9,834 nt of DNA. Origin: CAZQSL01 sp964595945 (GTDB lineage: Bacteria; UBP15; UBA6099; JAJRTR01). The stretch is taken from contig CAZQSL010000131.1 of assembly GCA_964595945.1 (NCBI GenBank), forward strand, positions 1 through 9,834, in the 5' to 3' direction. This document shows positions 1 to 6,645 of the stretch, piece after piece. Numbering within the stretch: position 1 is the first letter of the stretch; the number at the start of each line of letters is the position of its first letter. The notes below the pieces were generated by a model. It ran no database searches. It was not told the DNA's origin and worked only from the letters and a program-made list of their open reading frames with translations. Made by a program: the position numbers and the translations under genes.

Positions 1-1
1 A

Positions 2-139
2 GGCTTCAATAACAATGGATGGGGAATTTCTATTGATATTCTGTATAACCCTGCTGGGGTTACGCCCGCATGGGGCTCCGTCGGTCGGATGTACCCGTCT
101 CCGTCCAGGGTGTCATTGTCCGCGGGGCATCGAACCTGA
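2..139 (+). CDS. C-terminal end of a probable outer-membrane beta-barrel protein (partial)
   Basis: An open frame runs from the window edge to a TGA at 137-139 and gives the last 45 residues of a protein whose start lies outside the window. The tail ends GRMYPSPSRVSLSAGHRT. It resembles the last strand of TonB-dependent receptors and related outer-membrane barrels, which often end with a G-x-x-Y-P-x-P-x-R segment followed by alternating hydrophobic residues. A glycine- and asparagine-rich stretch (GFNNNGWG) precedes it and fits a turn between strands. The alternating pattern and the terminator directly after the stop are what I see; the receptor assignment is inference from a short fragment. 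The final residue is Thr rather than the usual aromatic residue, which weakens the call. The frame converges on the PRC-barrel gene. Confidence 0.5.
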   Translation, partial: GFNNNGWGISIDILYNPAGVTPAWGSVGRMYPSPSRVSLSAGHRT

Positions 140-140
140 T

Positions 141-171
141 AAAAAAGGCGGCTGGTCAGGCCGCCTTTCAA
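141..171 (-). terminator. Rho-independent terminator between convergent genes, probably bidirectional
   Basis: A perfect 9-bp stem (AAAGGCGGC at 144-152 and GCCGCCTTT at 160-168) encloses a 7-nt loop. Read on the minus strand, the stem runs into six consecutive T residues, as expected for intrinsic termination of the PRC-barrel gene that stops at 193. Read on the plus strand it is followed by TTTCAATTTT, so it may also end the upstream plus-strand gene that stops at 139. Confidence 0.85.
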
Positions 172-192
172 TTTTCGGAATCAGCGTGTGGA

Positions 193-1359
193 TTATTCTT
201 CGATTTCGATATTCATGGAGAGTTCGAGGAATTTGCCGGAGTCTTTGGCGGCGGTGATGATGTCCATCGTGATAGCTTCGGACTTTTTAGCGATAGTGAT
301 GCCGTCGTCTGTTTCGATATCGCGGCTGACTTTTTTGCCGATCATGTATTTTATCTGTCTGCGTTCGAAGATGTCGCTGAGACTTTCGCCGGAAACTTCT
401 TCGTCGGCCGCTTCGGATGTTTCAAAAGAAACGCCGTCAACTTCGATCGAGTCAGCGACGGAATCGGCTGTGGGGACATCGTTGAGGTCGATGAGGGATT
501 CGATATCGGTGTCGCTGTCGAAAATGCCGCCGTCAGCAGCAGCGGATGTTTCATCGGCTTCGACTTCGATGTCGATATCTGCCGGGAGATCGAATGAATC
601 AAGATCGTCGACGGAGGCCGGGGCTTCTTCGGCGATGATGCCCGAATAGTCTTCGGAGGCTGCCGGTTCGGTGTAGGTGTCTTCTATGATGGGTTCTTCG
701 ATGGTTGGTTCGGGGATGTAGACGGGTTCGGGTTCGGCGACAGGAGCCGGGGTTGGGGCCGGTGCAGGGGTGTAGACAGGGGCGGCTGGAGCAGGAGCGG
801 CTTTTGGCGGGGAGTATGAGGGGACTCGGGGTGCGGATGTGTTGCCCTGGGCTTCGATGTGGCTGCCGGTGAGCATTGTCTGGACGTCTTCGAGTACTAT
901 GATGACATCGCGGCCGAGTGTTACGATTGCGGAGCTTGGGATGACGTTTTTATCGGGAGCGGAGATATCGGAGTCGCCGGTGAGTTCGAGGCCGATGATA
1001 GCGCCTGTCGACGCGTCGATGCTGAATTCGCGTACTGAGCCGACAAATCGTCCGCCGCGTGTGATCACTCTTGCGCCGATGATTTTCAGTCCTTTTTTCA
1101 GGAGGTCTGTCAGTTCGGGCATGCTTGCGAGTTTTACGACCGATGACGAGTTTTCCGTGGTGATCGCGAAGTCGCCTATGCTGTGGATCAGTGAGAACGA
1201 TATTACCTTGTTGCCGTCGAACCACTGGCTGTCTTCGATTACGATTGCCACGATCGCCTTGTTGTCGGGGTCCACTATGAAATCTTTGACAAAACCGACT
1301 TCTTCGCCTTCTGCGATGCTGACGATCGGCAGGTTTCTCAGTTCAGTGCTCAGTTTCAT
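193..1359 (-). CDS. PRC-barrel domain protein with long acidic/proline-rich linker
   Basis: The 388-residue protein has two consecutive PRC-barrel-like modules. The first covers about residues 1-75 (MKLSTELRNLPIVSIAEGEE, then a GFVKDFIVDPDNKAIVAIVI strand pattern) and the second about 90-165 (GARVITRGGRFVGSVREFSI). A low-complexity linker follows at about 170-335: first rich in Pro and Ala (repeated PAP, PEP), then strongly acidic with many Asp, Glu and Ser. The last ~50 residues form a compact module (MIGKKVSRDIETDDGITIAK, ending GKFLELSMNIEIEE) of the kind found at the C-terminus of other bacterial PRC-barrel proteins. It recalls the G-x-x-x-x-x-DI...G..I pattern of sandwich-barrel hybrid motifs. 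There is no signal peptide or membrane segment, so it should be cytosolic. The start is well supported by a perfect AGGAGG (1369-1374 on the plus strand) nine bases upstream. Specific function is unknown; PRC barrels usually act as small ligand- or protein-binding adaptors. Confidence 0.85.
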   Translation of the reverse strand: MKLSTELRNLPIVSIAEGEEVGFVKDFIVDPDNKAIVAIVIEDSQWFDGNKVISFSLIHSIGDFAITTENSSSVVKLASMPELTDLLKKGLKIIGARVITRGGRFVGSVREFSIDASTGAIIGLELTGDSDISAPDKNVIPSSAIVTLGRDVIIVLEDVQTMLTGSHIEAQGNTSAPRVPSYSPPKAAPAPAAPVYTPAPAPTPAPVAEPEPVYIPEPTIEEPIIEDTYTEPAASEDYSGIIAEEAPASVDDLDSFDLPADIDIEVEADETSAAADGGIFDSDTDIESLIDLNDVPTADSVADSIEVDGVSFETSEAADEEVSGESLSDIFERRQIKYMIGKKVSRDIETDDGITIAKKSEAITMDIITAAKDSGKFLELSMNIEIEE

Positions 1360-1797
1360 TTCGTTCTGCCTCCTGAGGGTTTTCTTTGAGCTTGCATATT
1401 TTCACGGAAAGGTTCCGGCCGTTTACTGACGGTAATGTATAGCTTATCAGATGTGAAAATTATTCGCAACACTAAAGGTTAGACATTATTTGCAGCAAGA
1501 TGACGGCTTCGCGGGACGGGAAAAACAATAAATTCTCGAAGACACGGAAGTGTTATAAAGTCGAACAGTGCCGCGCGAGTCAATGTTGCGCAGAATTGAA
1601 AAAGGGAAGTTGCCGGAGACGTCAGTTCGGTAGTGTCCGGATATGGTGCTGGAGGGTCCATGAAGGGTGTGTGCCCCGATGGGACGTGAATGGAAGAAAT
1701 GAGAGATATGGTCTGTGGTACAAAAGCGGCATTTGTGGAATAATTTCTACTTGGAGCGGTGCAAGGCCGTCGCGGAATTATTGGATGGGAACTGAAT
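1360..1797. other. Divergent intergenic region between the PRC-barrel gene and tsaB
   Basis: No convincing gene lies in these 438 bases. The left part holds the leader of the PRC-barrel gene, with its AGGAGG ribosome site and a TATACA at 1436-1441 (minus strand) that could be a -10 box without a clear -35. Small palindromes lie at 1405-1417 (CGGAA/TTCCG) and 1419-1432 (CCGT/ACGG). An imperfect 8-bp hairpin lies at 1613-1640 (CCGGAGAC/GTGTCCGG, one mismatch) without a T-run. AATAATT at 1739-1745 and AATTATT at 1776-1782 form a short inverted pair just before the tsaB ribosome site. No tRNA or known riboswitch was recognised. Two open frames that run through here continue into tsaB out of frame and look non-coding. 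Confidence 0.6.
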
Positions 1798-2478
1798 ATG
1801 CTGATACTTGGAACAAGCACGACCTCGGATATTTGCAGTGTGGCGCTGTGGCGAGATGGGGAGGTGGTCGCGCTCGAGAGCTTCCCCGGCGCGCGGCGAT
1901 GCGTCGAAGAGCTTGTGCCAACGTATGACAGGCTGCTCACCGCGGCCGGAGCAGCCGTCGCCGATCTCGACATGCTGGCGCTTGACATCGGGCCCGGAGG
2001 CATGACGGGGCTCAAGATTGGCGTGGTCACGGTGCGCACTATCGCTCAGGCGGCGGGAAAGCCCGTCGCGGGCGTCACTTCACCGATTGCTCTTGCTTAT
2101 GATATGCCGGATGATTGTGATACGGCGGTGGTGATCATTAAATGCACTTCGCGTGAGGTGTATACGTCCATTGTGGAGCGCTCGGCCGATGGATTTGTCA
2201 TCACCGGCGCGGAGCGGGTGGACAGCATCGCCGACGCGCCCCGGCGCATTGCGGGATCAGACGCGGAGCGCGTGTATGTGACAGGCGACCGGGCAGCCGA
2301 AGCCGTTGTGCCGGGCATGCGGGGTGTCGTGCTTGCCGGCGAAGCCCAGCGAGTGCCGTCCGCGGTCAATGTGTGCCGCGCGGCGGCGGGGATGACTCCA
2401 GTCGATTATTCGCAAATCTCCCCCAACTATGTCTGTCTGACAAATGCGGAGCGTACGAAAATTGCAGGATCGAAATAG
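1798..2478 (+). CDS. tsaB: TsaB, dimerization subunit of the tRNA t6A37 threonylcarbamoyltransferase complex
   Basis: TsaB is the inactive Kae1/TsaD paralogue that pairs with TsaD and TsaE to place threonylcarbamoyl on A37 of ANN-decoding tRNAs in the cytosol. The 226-residue product has the usual family length. It starts with an ASKHA-type first strand (MLILGTSTTSDICSVALWRD) and carries the family signature at about residues 63-76 (DIGPGGMTGLKIGV), normally GPGSFTGLRIG, followed by a helix with AQAAGKPVAGVTS. I chose ATG 1798 because GGGA lies seven bases upstream and the first strand begins exactly there. An in-frame ATG at 1759 would add 13 residues with no family match. rimI follows after 22 bases, a common pairing. 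Neither tsaD nor tsaE is in the window. Confidence 0.9.
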   Translation: MLILGTSTTSDICSVALWRDGEVVALESFPGARRCVEELVPTYDRLLTAAGAAVADLDMLALDIGPGGMTGLKIGVVTVRTIAQAAGKPVAGVTSPIALAYDMPDDCDTAVVIIKCTSREVYTSIVERSADGFVITGAERVDSIADAPRRIAGSDAERVYVTGDRAAEAVVPGMRGVVLAGEAQRVPSAVNVCRAAAGMTPVDYSQISPNYVCLTNAERTKIAGSK

Positions 2479-2500
2479 CGGGCGTTGCGGGGCGGTCCCC

Positions 2501-3016
2501 GTGGTGATCAGGCCCATGACGCTCGCAGACATAAGGGAAGTATACGCGATCGAGCGCGAGAGTTATTCCTTGCCCTGGCCAGTCGAGTGCTTTCTCAATG
2601 AGATCACGAAAAACCAGTTCGCGCGATACTATGTCGCCGAGTGCGAGTGCGGGCGCATCGCGGGCTATGCCGGGATGTGGATGATAGCCGACGAGGGGCA
2701 TGTGACCAACATCGCGGTGTCGCCGGACATCAGAAAGCAGAAGATCGGCGAACGCCTGCTCGTGAAACTCATCGACACGGCGCTTGAGGAAAACGCTGTT
2801 ACCATGTATCTCGAAGTCAGGCGTTACAATCTGCCAGCGCAGAAGCTGTACGTGCGTTACATGTTCAGACCGGTAAGGGTGCGGGAAGGATACTACCAGG
2901 ACAACAATGAAGACGCGATCGAACTCAGGGTGCAGGACATGGACACGGAGGCCTTTCGCAAGAACTACCGTGAGAGAAAACGCAAACTGATCGAAACCAT
3001 AGCACGGTCAAGATGA
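2501..3016 (+). CDS. rimI: RimI-type GNAT N-acetyltransferase
   Basis: This is a single-domain GNAT protein of 171 residues that transfers acetyl from acetyl-CoA; RimI acetylates the N-terminus of ribosomal protein S18 and possibly others. It begins VVIRPMTLADIREVYAIE and has the substrate strand HVTNIAVSPDIRK. The acetyl-CoA loop is RKQKIGERLL, then LEVRRYNLPAQKLYVRYMF and REGYYQDNNEDAIELRV, the last two being highly typical of RimI (LEVR-x-x-N, YY-x-D-x-x-EDA). The first glycine of the R-x-x-G-x-G loop is Lys here, while the second is kept. GTG 2501 (or GTG 2504) fits the family N-terminus. An ATG at 2444 would overlap tsaB and add 19 unmatched residues. It is probably co-transcribed and translationally coupled with tsaB. 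It extends ~20 residues past the usual end with a basic helix (NYRERKRKLIETIARSR). Confidence 0.87.
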   Translation: MVIRPMTLADIREVYAIERESYSLPWPVECFLNEITKNQFARYYVAECECGRIAGYAGMWMIADEGHVTNIAVSPDIRKQKIGERLLVKLIDTALEENAVTMYLEVRRYNLPAQKLYVRYMFRPVRVREGYYQDNNEDAIELRVQDMDTEAFRKNYRERKRKLIETIARSR

Positions 3017-3026
3017 ATGGAACGTA

Positions 3027-3965
3027 TCAGACATCCACTTCCATCCCTTCGGTGGCGATGAAGGCATGAAGGTGCCTGATGCCCTGCTTTTCGAGTTTGA
3101 CGCGCATTTCCGTTTCGATGGCTTCGAGTTCGTCATCGCTGCGGGTGGGCTCATGATGGAAAAAGGCGACACGTTTGCAGTTGGCCGCGACGCCGACATT
3201 GATGGCATCGTCGAAAGTACTGTGTCCCCATCCGATCTTGGTGGAAAACTCCGCTGCCGTGTACTGCGAGTCATAGATGAGGATATCCGCATTGCGGGCG
3301 AAGTCGACAATTCGCTGGTTCATTTCCTCCGCGACCTTGAGACCTTCGCTTGACTCTTCGTCCTCTGCCGCAGAGCCGAAGAGGAATTCATCCATGTCGG
3401 AGTCGTGCTTTTCTTCCTTGAAGACATCGGTGTAGGGTTCGGTGTCATAGCAGGTGACGACGACCTTGCCGTCGTATTCGAAGCGGTATCCGAGGGTGAG
3501 GATCGGGTGATTGAGATACTTGGCCGAGACGCGGACATCCTCGACGGAAAAAGTGCATTCCTTGAGTTCCGTAAATGATATTTTTGCCGCCATGTGGTCG
3601 AGCTTGACGGGGAAGTATGAATATTTCATCTGGCCGGAGACGATGTCTTCGAGACGTTCGTTGTAATTGACAGGACCGTAAAACATCAGCTGGTTGCCGG
3701 GGATGAATGCCGGTACGAAAAAGGGAAAACCATGGATGTGGTCCCAGTGCGTATGACTGAGAAAGATGTGAGCCTTGACTCGTCCGATGTTGCCGCGGCG
3801 CATGATGTCGAGACCGAGTTCCCTGATGCCCGAGCCTGCGTCCATGATGAAAAGCCGTTCGGCATCAGGCTGGATTTCGATGCACGCCGTGTTGCCGCCG
3901 ACCCGTACTGTCTTGAGACCCGGAGTCGGGATCGACCCTCTGACACCCCAGAATTTTACCTTCAA
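3027..3965 (-). CDS. Metallo-beta-lactamase-fold hydrolase (cyclic phosphodiesterase/PhnP-like group)
   Basis: The 312-residue protein is a cytosolic binuclear metal hydrolase. The N-terminus (KFWGVRGSIPTPG, then GGNTACIEI) marks the subgroup of MBL proteins often annotated as putative 3',5'-cyclic-nucleotide phosphodiesterases. Metal ligands are visible: H71-x-H73-x-D75-H76 (LSHTHWDHIHGFPFF), H153 (LNHPI), D232 (YDSQYT) and His in FFHHEPTRSDDEL at about 270. GWGHST (H248) is typical of the subgroup. Residues ~184-206 form an acidic insertion (EEKHDSDMDEF, then AAEDEESSEG) between YDTEPY and the C-terminal core. The start is TTG at 3965, supported by AGAGGTG (plus-strand 3971-3977) and by the family N-terminus beginning there. 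A good promoter lies ~70 bases upstream. The substrate cannot be told. It converges on rimI with 10 bp between stops. Confidence 0.88.
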   Translation of the reverse strand: MKVKFWGVRGSIPTPGLKTVRVGGNTACIEIQPDAERLFIMDAGSGIRELGLDIMRRGNIGRVKAHIFLSHTHWDHIHGFPFFVPAFIPGNQLMFYGPVNYNERLEDIVSGQMKYSYFPVKLDHMAAKISFTELKECTFSVEDVRVSAKYLNHPILTLGYRFEYDGKVVVTCYDTEPYTDVFKEEKHDSDMDEFLFGSAAEDEESSEGLKVAEEMNQRIVDFARNADILIYDSQYTAAEFSTKIGWGHSTFDDAINVGVAANCKRVAFFHHEPTRSDDELEAIETEMRVKLEKQGIRHLHAFIATEGMEVDV

Positions 3966-4041
3966 GGGAACACCTCTGCATGTCTGTATTGTCCCGCGTC
4001 ATTCGCATGTGAAATTTTTCGATGCACACCGGATCAGACTT

Positions 4042-4070
4042 AGTTTAGATTATCGATGGAATATTTTCAA
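4042..4070 (-). promoter_or_regulatory. Candidate sigma70-type promoter for the MBL-fold gene
   Basis: On the minus strand a TTGAAA (-35, plus-strand 4065-4070) and a TAAACT (-10, 4042-4047) are exactly 17 bases apart. This places transcription start near 4035 and a leader of about 70 bases before the TTG start codon. The -35 box lies inside the left arm of the 13-bp inverted repeat. Prediction by eye only. Confidence 0.5.
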
Positions 4071-4183
4071 CACAAAGAGGTCGCCAGAAATTTTGATAGC
4101 ATCCGGTGTTTCCAACGGCTCGCGATCAGGGGGCCGGCTTGTCCGATCGTAGAAATGCAATTACACTTGATTGTGTTGAAAAT
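4063..4183. repeat. 13-bp perfect inverted repeat in a divergent intergenic region
   Basis: ATTTTCAACACAA at 4063-4075 is repeated as its exact reverse complement TTGTGTTGAAAAT at 4171-4183, with 95 bases between. The left arm covers the -35 box of the minus-strand candidate promoter. The right arm begins four bases after the -10 box of the plus-strand candidate promoter, so it covers the expected transcription start. The symmetric placement suggests two operator half-sites or binding sites for one regulator of both directions, but that is inference. Confidence 0.55.
4139..4167 (+). promoter_or_regulatory. Candidate promoter for the DUF5989-carbamoyltransferase-sxtJ operon
   Basis: TTGTCC (4139-4144) and TACACT (4162-4167) are separated by 17 bases, each matching four of six consensus positions. 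Transcription would start near 4174, giving a leader of about 50 bases to the ATG at 4223. This is the best pair seen in the gap but is weak. Confidence 0.33.
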
Positions 4184-4222
4184 GCGCATCGGGACAGGCG
4201 CTGTGCCGGGAGAATCTAAAAA

Positions 4223-4372
4223 ATGGGTTTTCTGAAAGAATTCGTACAATTTGTCAAAAAGAGGAAGCTCTGGTGGCTGACACCCGTGTTTATCGCACTG
4301 CTTGTACTCGGCATCGTGTTTGTGCTTGCGCAGTCGTCGGCTGTCGCACCGTTCATATACACACTATTCTGA
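4223..4372 (+). CDS. Small DUF5989 family membrane protein (carbamoyltransferase partner)
   Basis: A 49-residue protein starts MGFLKEFVQFVKKRKLWWLT, continues with a single hydrophobic helix (about residues 20-37, PVFIALLVLGIVFVLAQ) and ends SSAVAPFIYTLF. The short amphipathic basic N-terminus (FVKKRKLWWL), the one membrane span and the small polar-aromatic tail match DUF5989 proteins. These are nearly always found next to SxtI-like carbamoyltransferases and SxtJ. It should sit in the inner membrane with a positive N-terminus inside. GGAG (4209-4212) lies ten bases before the ATG. The carbamoyltransferase starts 18 bases after its stop, consistent with an operon. The molecular role of the family is unknown; tethering or assembly of the enzyme at the membrane is a guess. 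Confidence 0.88.
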   Translation: MGFLKEFVQFVKKRKLWWLTPVFIALLVLGIVFVLAQSSAVAPFIYTLF

Positions 4373-4390
4373 GACCGGAGCAGCCGCGGC

Positions 4391-6208
4391 ATGTATATAC
4401 TTGGCATCTCGGCCTACTACCATGACAGCGCGGCCTGCCTGCTCCATGACGGTGAAATCATCGCCGCCGCTCAGGAAGAACGTTTCACGCGTATTAAACA
4501 CGATCCATCCTTTCCCGCAAGAGCCGCCGGATACTGCCTCTCACATGCCGGGATCACAAGCTCCGCTCTCGACTGTGTCTGTTTCTACGACAAACCATTC
4601 CTGAAATTCGAGCGTCTGATTTTCACATACCTGAGTCATGCCCCTGCCGGATTCAGGTCATTTCTCATGGCGATGCCCCAGTGGCTCAGTCACAAACTGA
4701 AACTCAGGGAAAAAATCTCCCGCGAACTCGGCTACGGCGGCAAAATCATTTTCCCCGAACATCACGAGTCGCACGCGGCCTCCGCGTTTTTTCCGTCTCC
4801 ATTCGAAGAGGCCGCCATCCTGACCCTCGACGGCGTGGGCGAATGGGCCACATCGAGTTTTGGCGCCGGCGCCGGCAACAGGGTGCAACTGCTTGGCGAA
4901 ATGAAGTTCCCGCATTCCATCGGACTGCTCTATTCGGCGTTCACTCACTACTGCGGTTTTCGCGTCAACTCCGGCGAGTACAAGCTCATGGGGCTCGCCC
5001 CCTATGGGGAACCCCGCTACGCCGCTCTCATCAAACGGAATTTGCTTGATATGAAAGATGACGGCTCGTTCCGGCTCGACATGAAATATTTCAACTACCC
5101 GGCCGGCCTCACGATGATCAATCGCCGCTTTGAAAAACTCTTCGGACTGCCCGCGCGCGCTCCCGAGTCGCCCCTGGACCAGCAGCACATGGACATCGCG
5201 GCCTCCATCCAGACAGTCACCGAAGAAATCGTACTCAAAATGGCCGCCCACGTACAAAAGGTCACGGGCATGAAAAACCTTTGCCTTGCCGGCGGCGTCG
5301 CGCTCAACTGTGTAGCCAACGGGCAACTTGCGCGCTCGGGCATTTTCGATGATATATGGGTGCAGCCAGCATCAGGTGACGCCGGCGGCGCACTCGGCGC
5401 GGCATACATCGGCTGGCATCATTACCGCGGCAACCCGCGCATTCGCGATGCGCGCCCGGACCGCATGAAAGGCGCGCTGCTCGGTCCATCGTTCAGTGAT
5501 GACGAGATCGCGGCATACCTTTCCTCCAACGGCATCCCCCACGAAAAAGTCACACCTGCCGATCTTCCCCGGCGCATCGCATCACTCATCGCCTCCGAAA
5601 ACGTAGTCGGCTGGTTTCAGGGCCGCATGGAATACGGTCCCCGCGCACTCGGCGCTCGCAGCATTATCGGTGACGCCCGTTCGCGCACTATGCAGTCGAC
5701 CATGAATCTCAAAATCAAATTCCGCGAATCCTTCCGTCCATTTGCTCCGGCGATCCTCGAAGAGCGCGCGCAGGAATACTTCACGCTCGACCGACCAAGC
5801 CCCTACATGCTGATCGTGGCCGATGTCCGTCACGAGCATCGCCACGCACTCGACGAAGACCAGAAATCAAAAAAGGGTCTCAGCAAGCTTCACATCGCGC
5901 GCTCGACAATCCCCGCAGTCACGCACGTCGATAATTCGGCGCGCGTGCAGACCGTCAGCCGCGGCGACAATCCCGCCTTTTATGATCTGATTGCCGAATT
6001 CGACAGACTCACGGGCTGCCCCGTTGTCATCAACACATCATTCAACGTGCGCGGCGAACCCATCGTCTGCACGCCCCAGGACGCATACAGATGCTTCATG
6101 CGTACCAACATGGACTACCTCGCGCTCGGCGCCTGCATCGTCGACAAACGCCAGCAGCCGCCTGTGGAAAACACCATCGCCTGGGCTGATGAATATCCGC
6201 CAGACTGA
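4391..6208 (+). CDS. O-carbamoyltransferase of the SxtI/TobZ/NodU/CmcH family
   Basis: The 605-residue enzyme is of full family length. These enzymes make carbamoyl-adenylate from carbamoyl phosphate and ATP, then transfer carbamoyl to a hydroxyl group of the acceptor. The N-terminal Kae1-like domain opens with MYILGISAYYHDSAACLLHD and QEERFTRIKHD. It carries the metal site H124/H128 (FPEHHESHAASAFFPSPF) and D147 (LTLDGVGEW), spaced as in TobZ H114/H118/D137. Nucleotide-binding elements follow: LAGGVALNCVANG (about 299-311), QPASGDAGGALGAAY and FQGRMEYGPRALGARSI (409-425). The C-terminal YrdC-related segment has FRPFAPAILEE and TSFNVRGEPIVCTP. All key residues appear intact. The ATG has GGAG ten bases upstream. 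It lies between two small membrane-protein genes, the typical DUF5989/SxtI/SxtJ order. The acceptor cannot be read from the sequence. Confidence 0.95.
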   Translation: MYILGISAYYHDSAACLLHDGEIIAAAQEERFTRIKHDPSFPARAAGYCLSHAGITSSALDCVCFYDKPFLKFERLIFTYLSHAPAGFRSFLMAMPQWLSHKLKLREKISRELGYGGKIIFPEHHESHAASAFFPSPFEEAAILTLDGVGEWATSSFGAGAGNRVQLLGEMKFPHSIGLLYSAFTHYCGFRVNSGEYKLMGLAPYGEPRYAALIKRNLLDMKDDGSFRLDMKYFNYPAGLTMINRRFEKLFGLPARAPESPLDQQHMDIAASIQTVTEEIVLKMAAHVQKVTGMKNLCLAGGVALNCVANGQLARSGIFDDIWVQPASGDAGGALGAAYIGWHHYRGNPRIRDARPDRMKGALLGPSFSDDEIAAYLSSNGIPHEKVTPADLPRRIASLIASENVVGWFQGRMEYGPRALGARSIIGDARSRTMQSTMNLKIKFRESFRPFAPAILEERAQEYFTLDRPSPYMLIVADVRHEHRHALDEDQKSKKGLSKLHIARSTIPAVTHVDNSARVQTVSRGDNPAFYDLIAEFDRLTGCPVVINTSFNVRGEPIVCTPQDAYRCFMRTNMDYLALGACIVDKRQQPPVENTIAWADEYPPD

Positions 6209-6223
6209 CAGGAGTCCCCCGGG

Positions 6224-6634
6224 ATGATACAGTCCCACAAGCAGAAGGAAAAAAGAGACGCCCGCATCTTCGCGCGCGTCGGCGTGGCATTCTTCGCCTG
6301 CATGACAGCCATATCTTACTGGCGCCAGCATCCGGTAGCGATGTTTGTCTTTGCCGATCTGACGCTATTCTTTCTCATTGCAGGCACGTTCGCCCCCGCG
6401 TTTTTTTTGAGGTTTTTCAGAGTGTGGATGAAAGCGGCGGCATTCGCCGGCAACATCAACAGAGTGTTGCTGCTCGGCATCGTTTATTTCCTGATCATCA
6501 CGCCGACGGCCCTGCTGATGCGGCTCGCGGGCAAAGACCCCATGCAGCGCAAAATCACTCCCGGCGCCCGGACATACTGGGAGCCGCGCGAAAGCGAAAC
6601 ACTCGATCCCGCACGATATGAAGATCGCTTCTGA
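6224..6634 (+). CDS. SxtJ family membrane protein
   Basis: A 136-residue membrane protein is encoded 15 bases downstream of the carbamoyltransferase, with AGGAG (6210-6214) nine bases before the ATG. After a charged N-terminus (HKQKEKRDARIFARVG) come hydrophobic stretches at about 18-32, 38-66 and 79-100. A conserved-looking cytosolic tail follows (RLAGKDPMQRKITPGARTYW, ending RYEDRF); the KDP and YW elements and the final aromatic residue are typical of SxtJ. The family is named after the saxitoxin cluster, where it also accompanies the carbamoyltransferase SxtI, but it is widespread outside toxin producers and does not imply a toxin. Its biochemical role is not established. It is likely co-translated with the upstream genes. 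Confidence 0.85.
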   Translation: MIQSHKQKEKRDARIFARVGVAFFACMTAISYWRQHPVAMFVFADLTLFFLIAGTFAPAFFLRFFRVWMKAAAFAGNINRVLLLGIVYFLIITPTALLMRLAGKDPMQRKITPGARTYWEPRESETLDPARYEDRF

Positions 6635-6645
6635 TCATTCGCGCT

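Noticed and set aside
70..597. 175-residue open frame on the plus strand opposite the PRC-barrel gene
   Set aside because: It lies entirely in the antisense of a well-supported gene and its terminator. Its Asp/Phe/Gly-rich composition is what the complement of acidic codons gives.
1613..1640. Imperfect hairpin (CCGGAGAC/GTGTCCGG) upstream of tsaB as a terminator or small RNA
   Set aside because: No T-run follows and no gene ends just before it; one stem mismatch. Too little to call.
1500..1928. 142-residue plus-strand open frame upstream of and overlapping tsaB
   Set aside because: Cys/Arg/Trp-rich composition without family pattern, overlaps tsaB in another frame, and no ribosome site is seen.
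1479..2039. 186-residue minus-strand open frame across the intergenic region and tsaB
   Set aside because: Ser/Pro/Thr-rich shadow of tsaB and no domain pattern.
3017..3026. Terminator between rimI and the MBL-fold gene
   Set aside because: The stop codons are only 10 bp apart and no hairpin is seen there.
4658..5326. 222-residue minus-strand open frame inside the carbamoyltransferase gene
   Set aside because: Typical antisense shadow in a GC-biased gene; the plus-strand frame has full family motifs.
4391..6634. Saxitoxin-type biosynthetic cluster
   Set aside because: Only the SxtI/SxtJ-like pair with DUF5989 is present. These families are widespread and none of the core saxitoxin genes is in the window.
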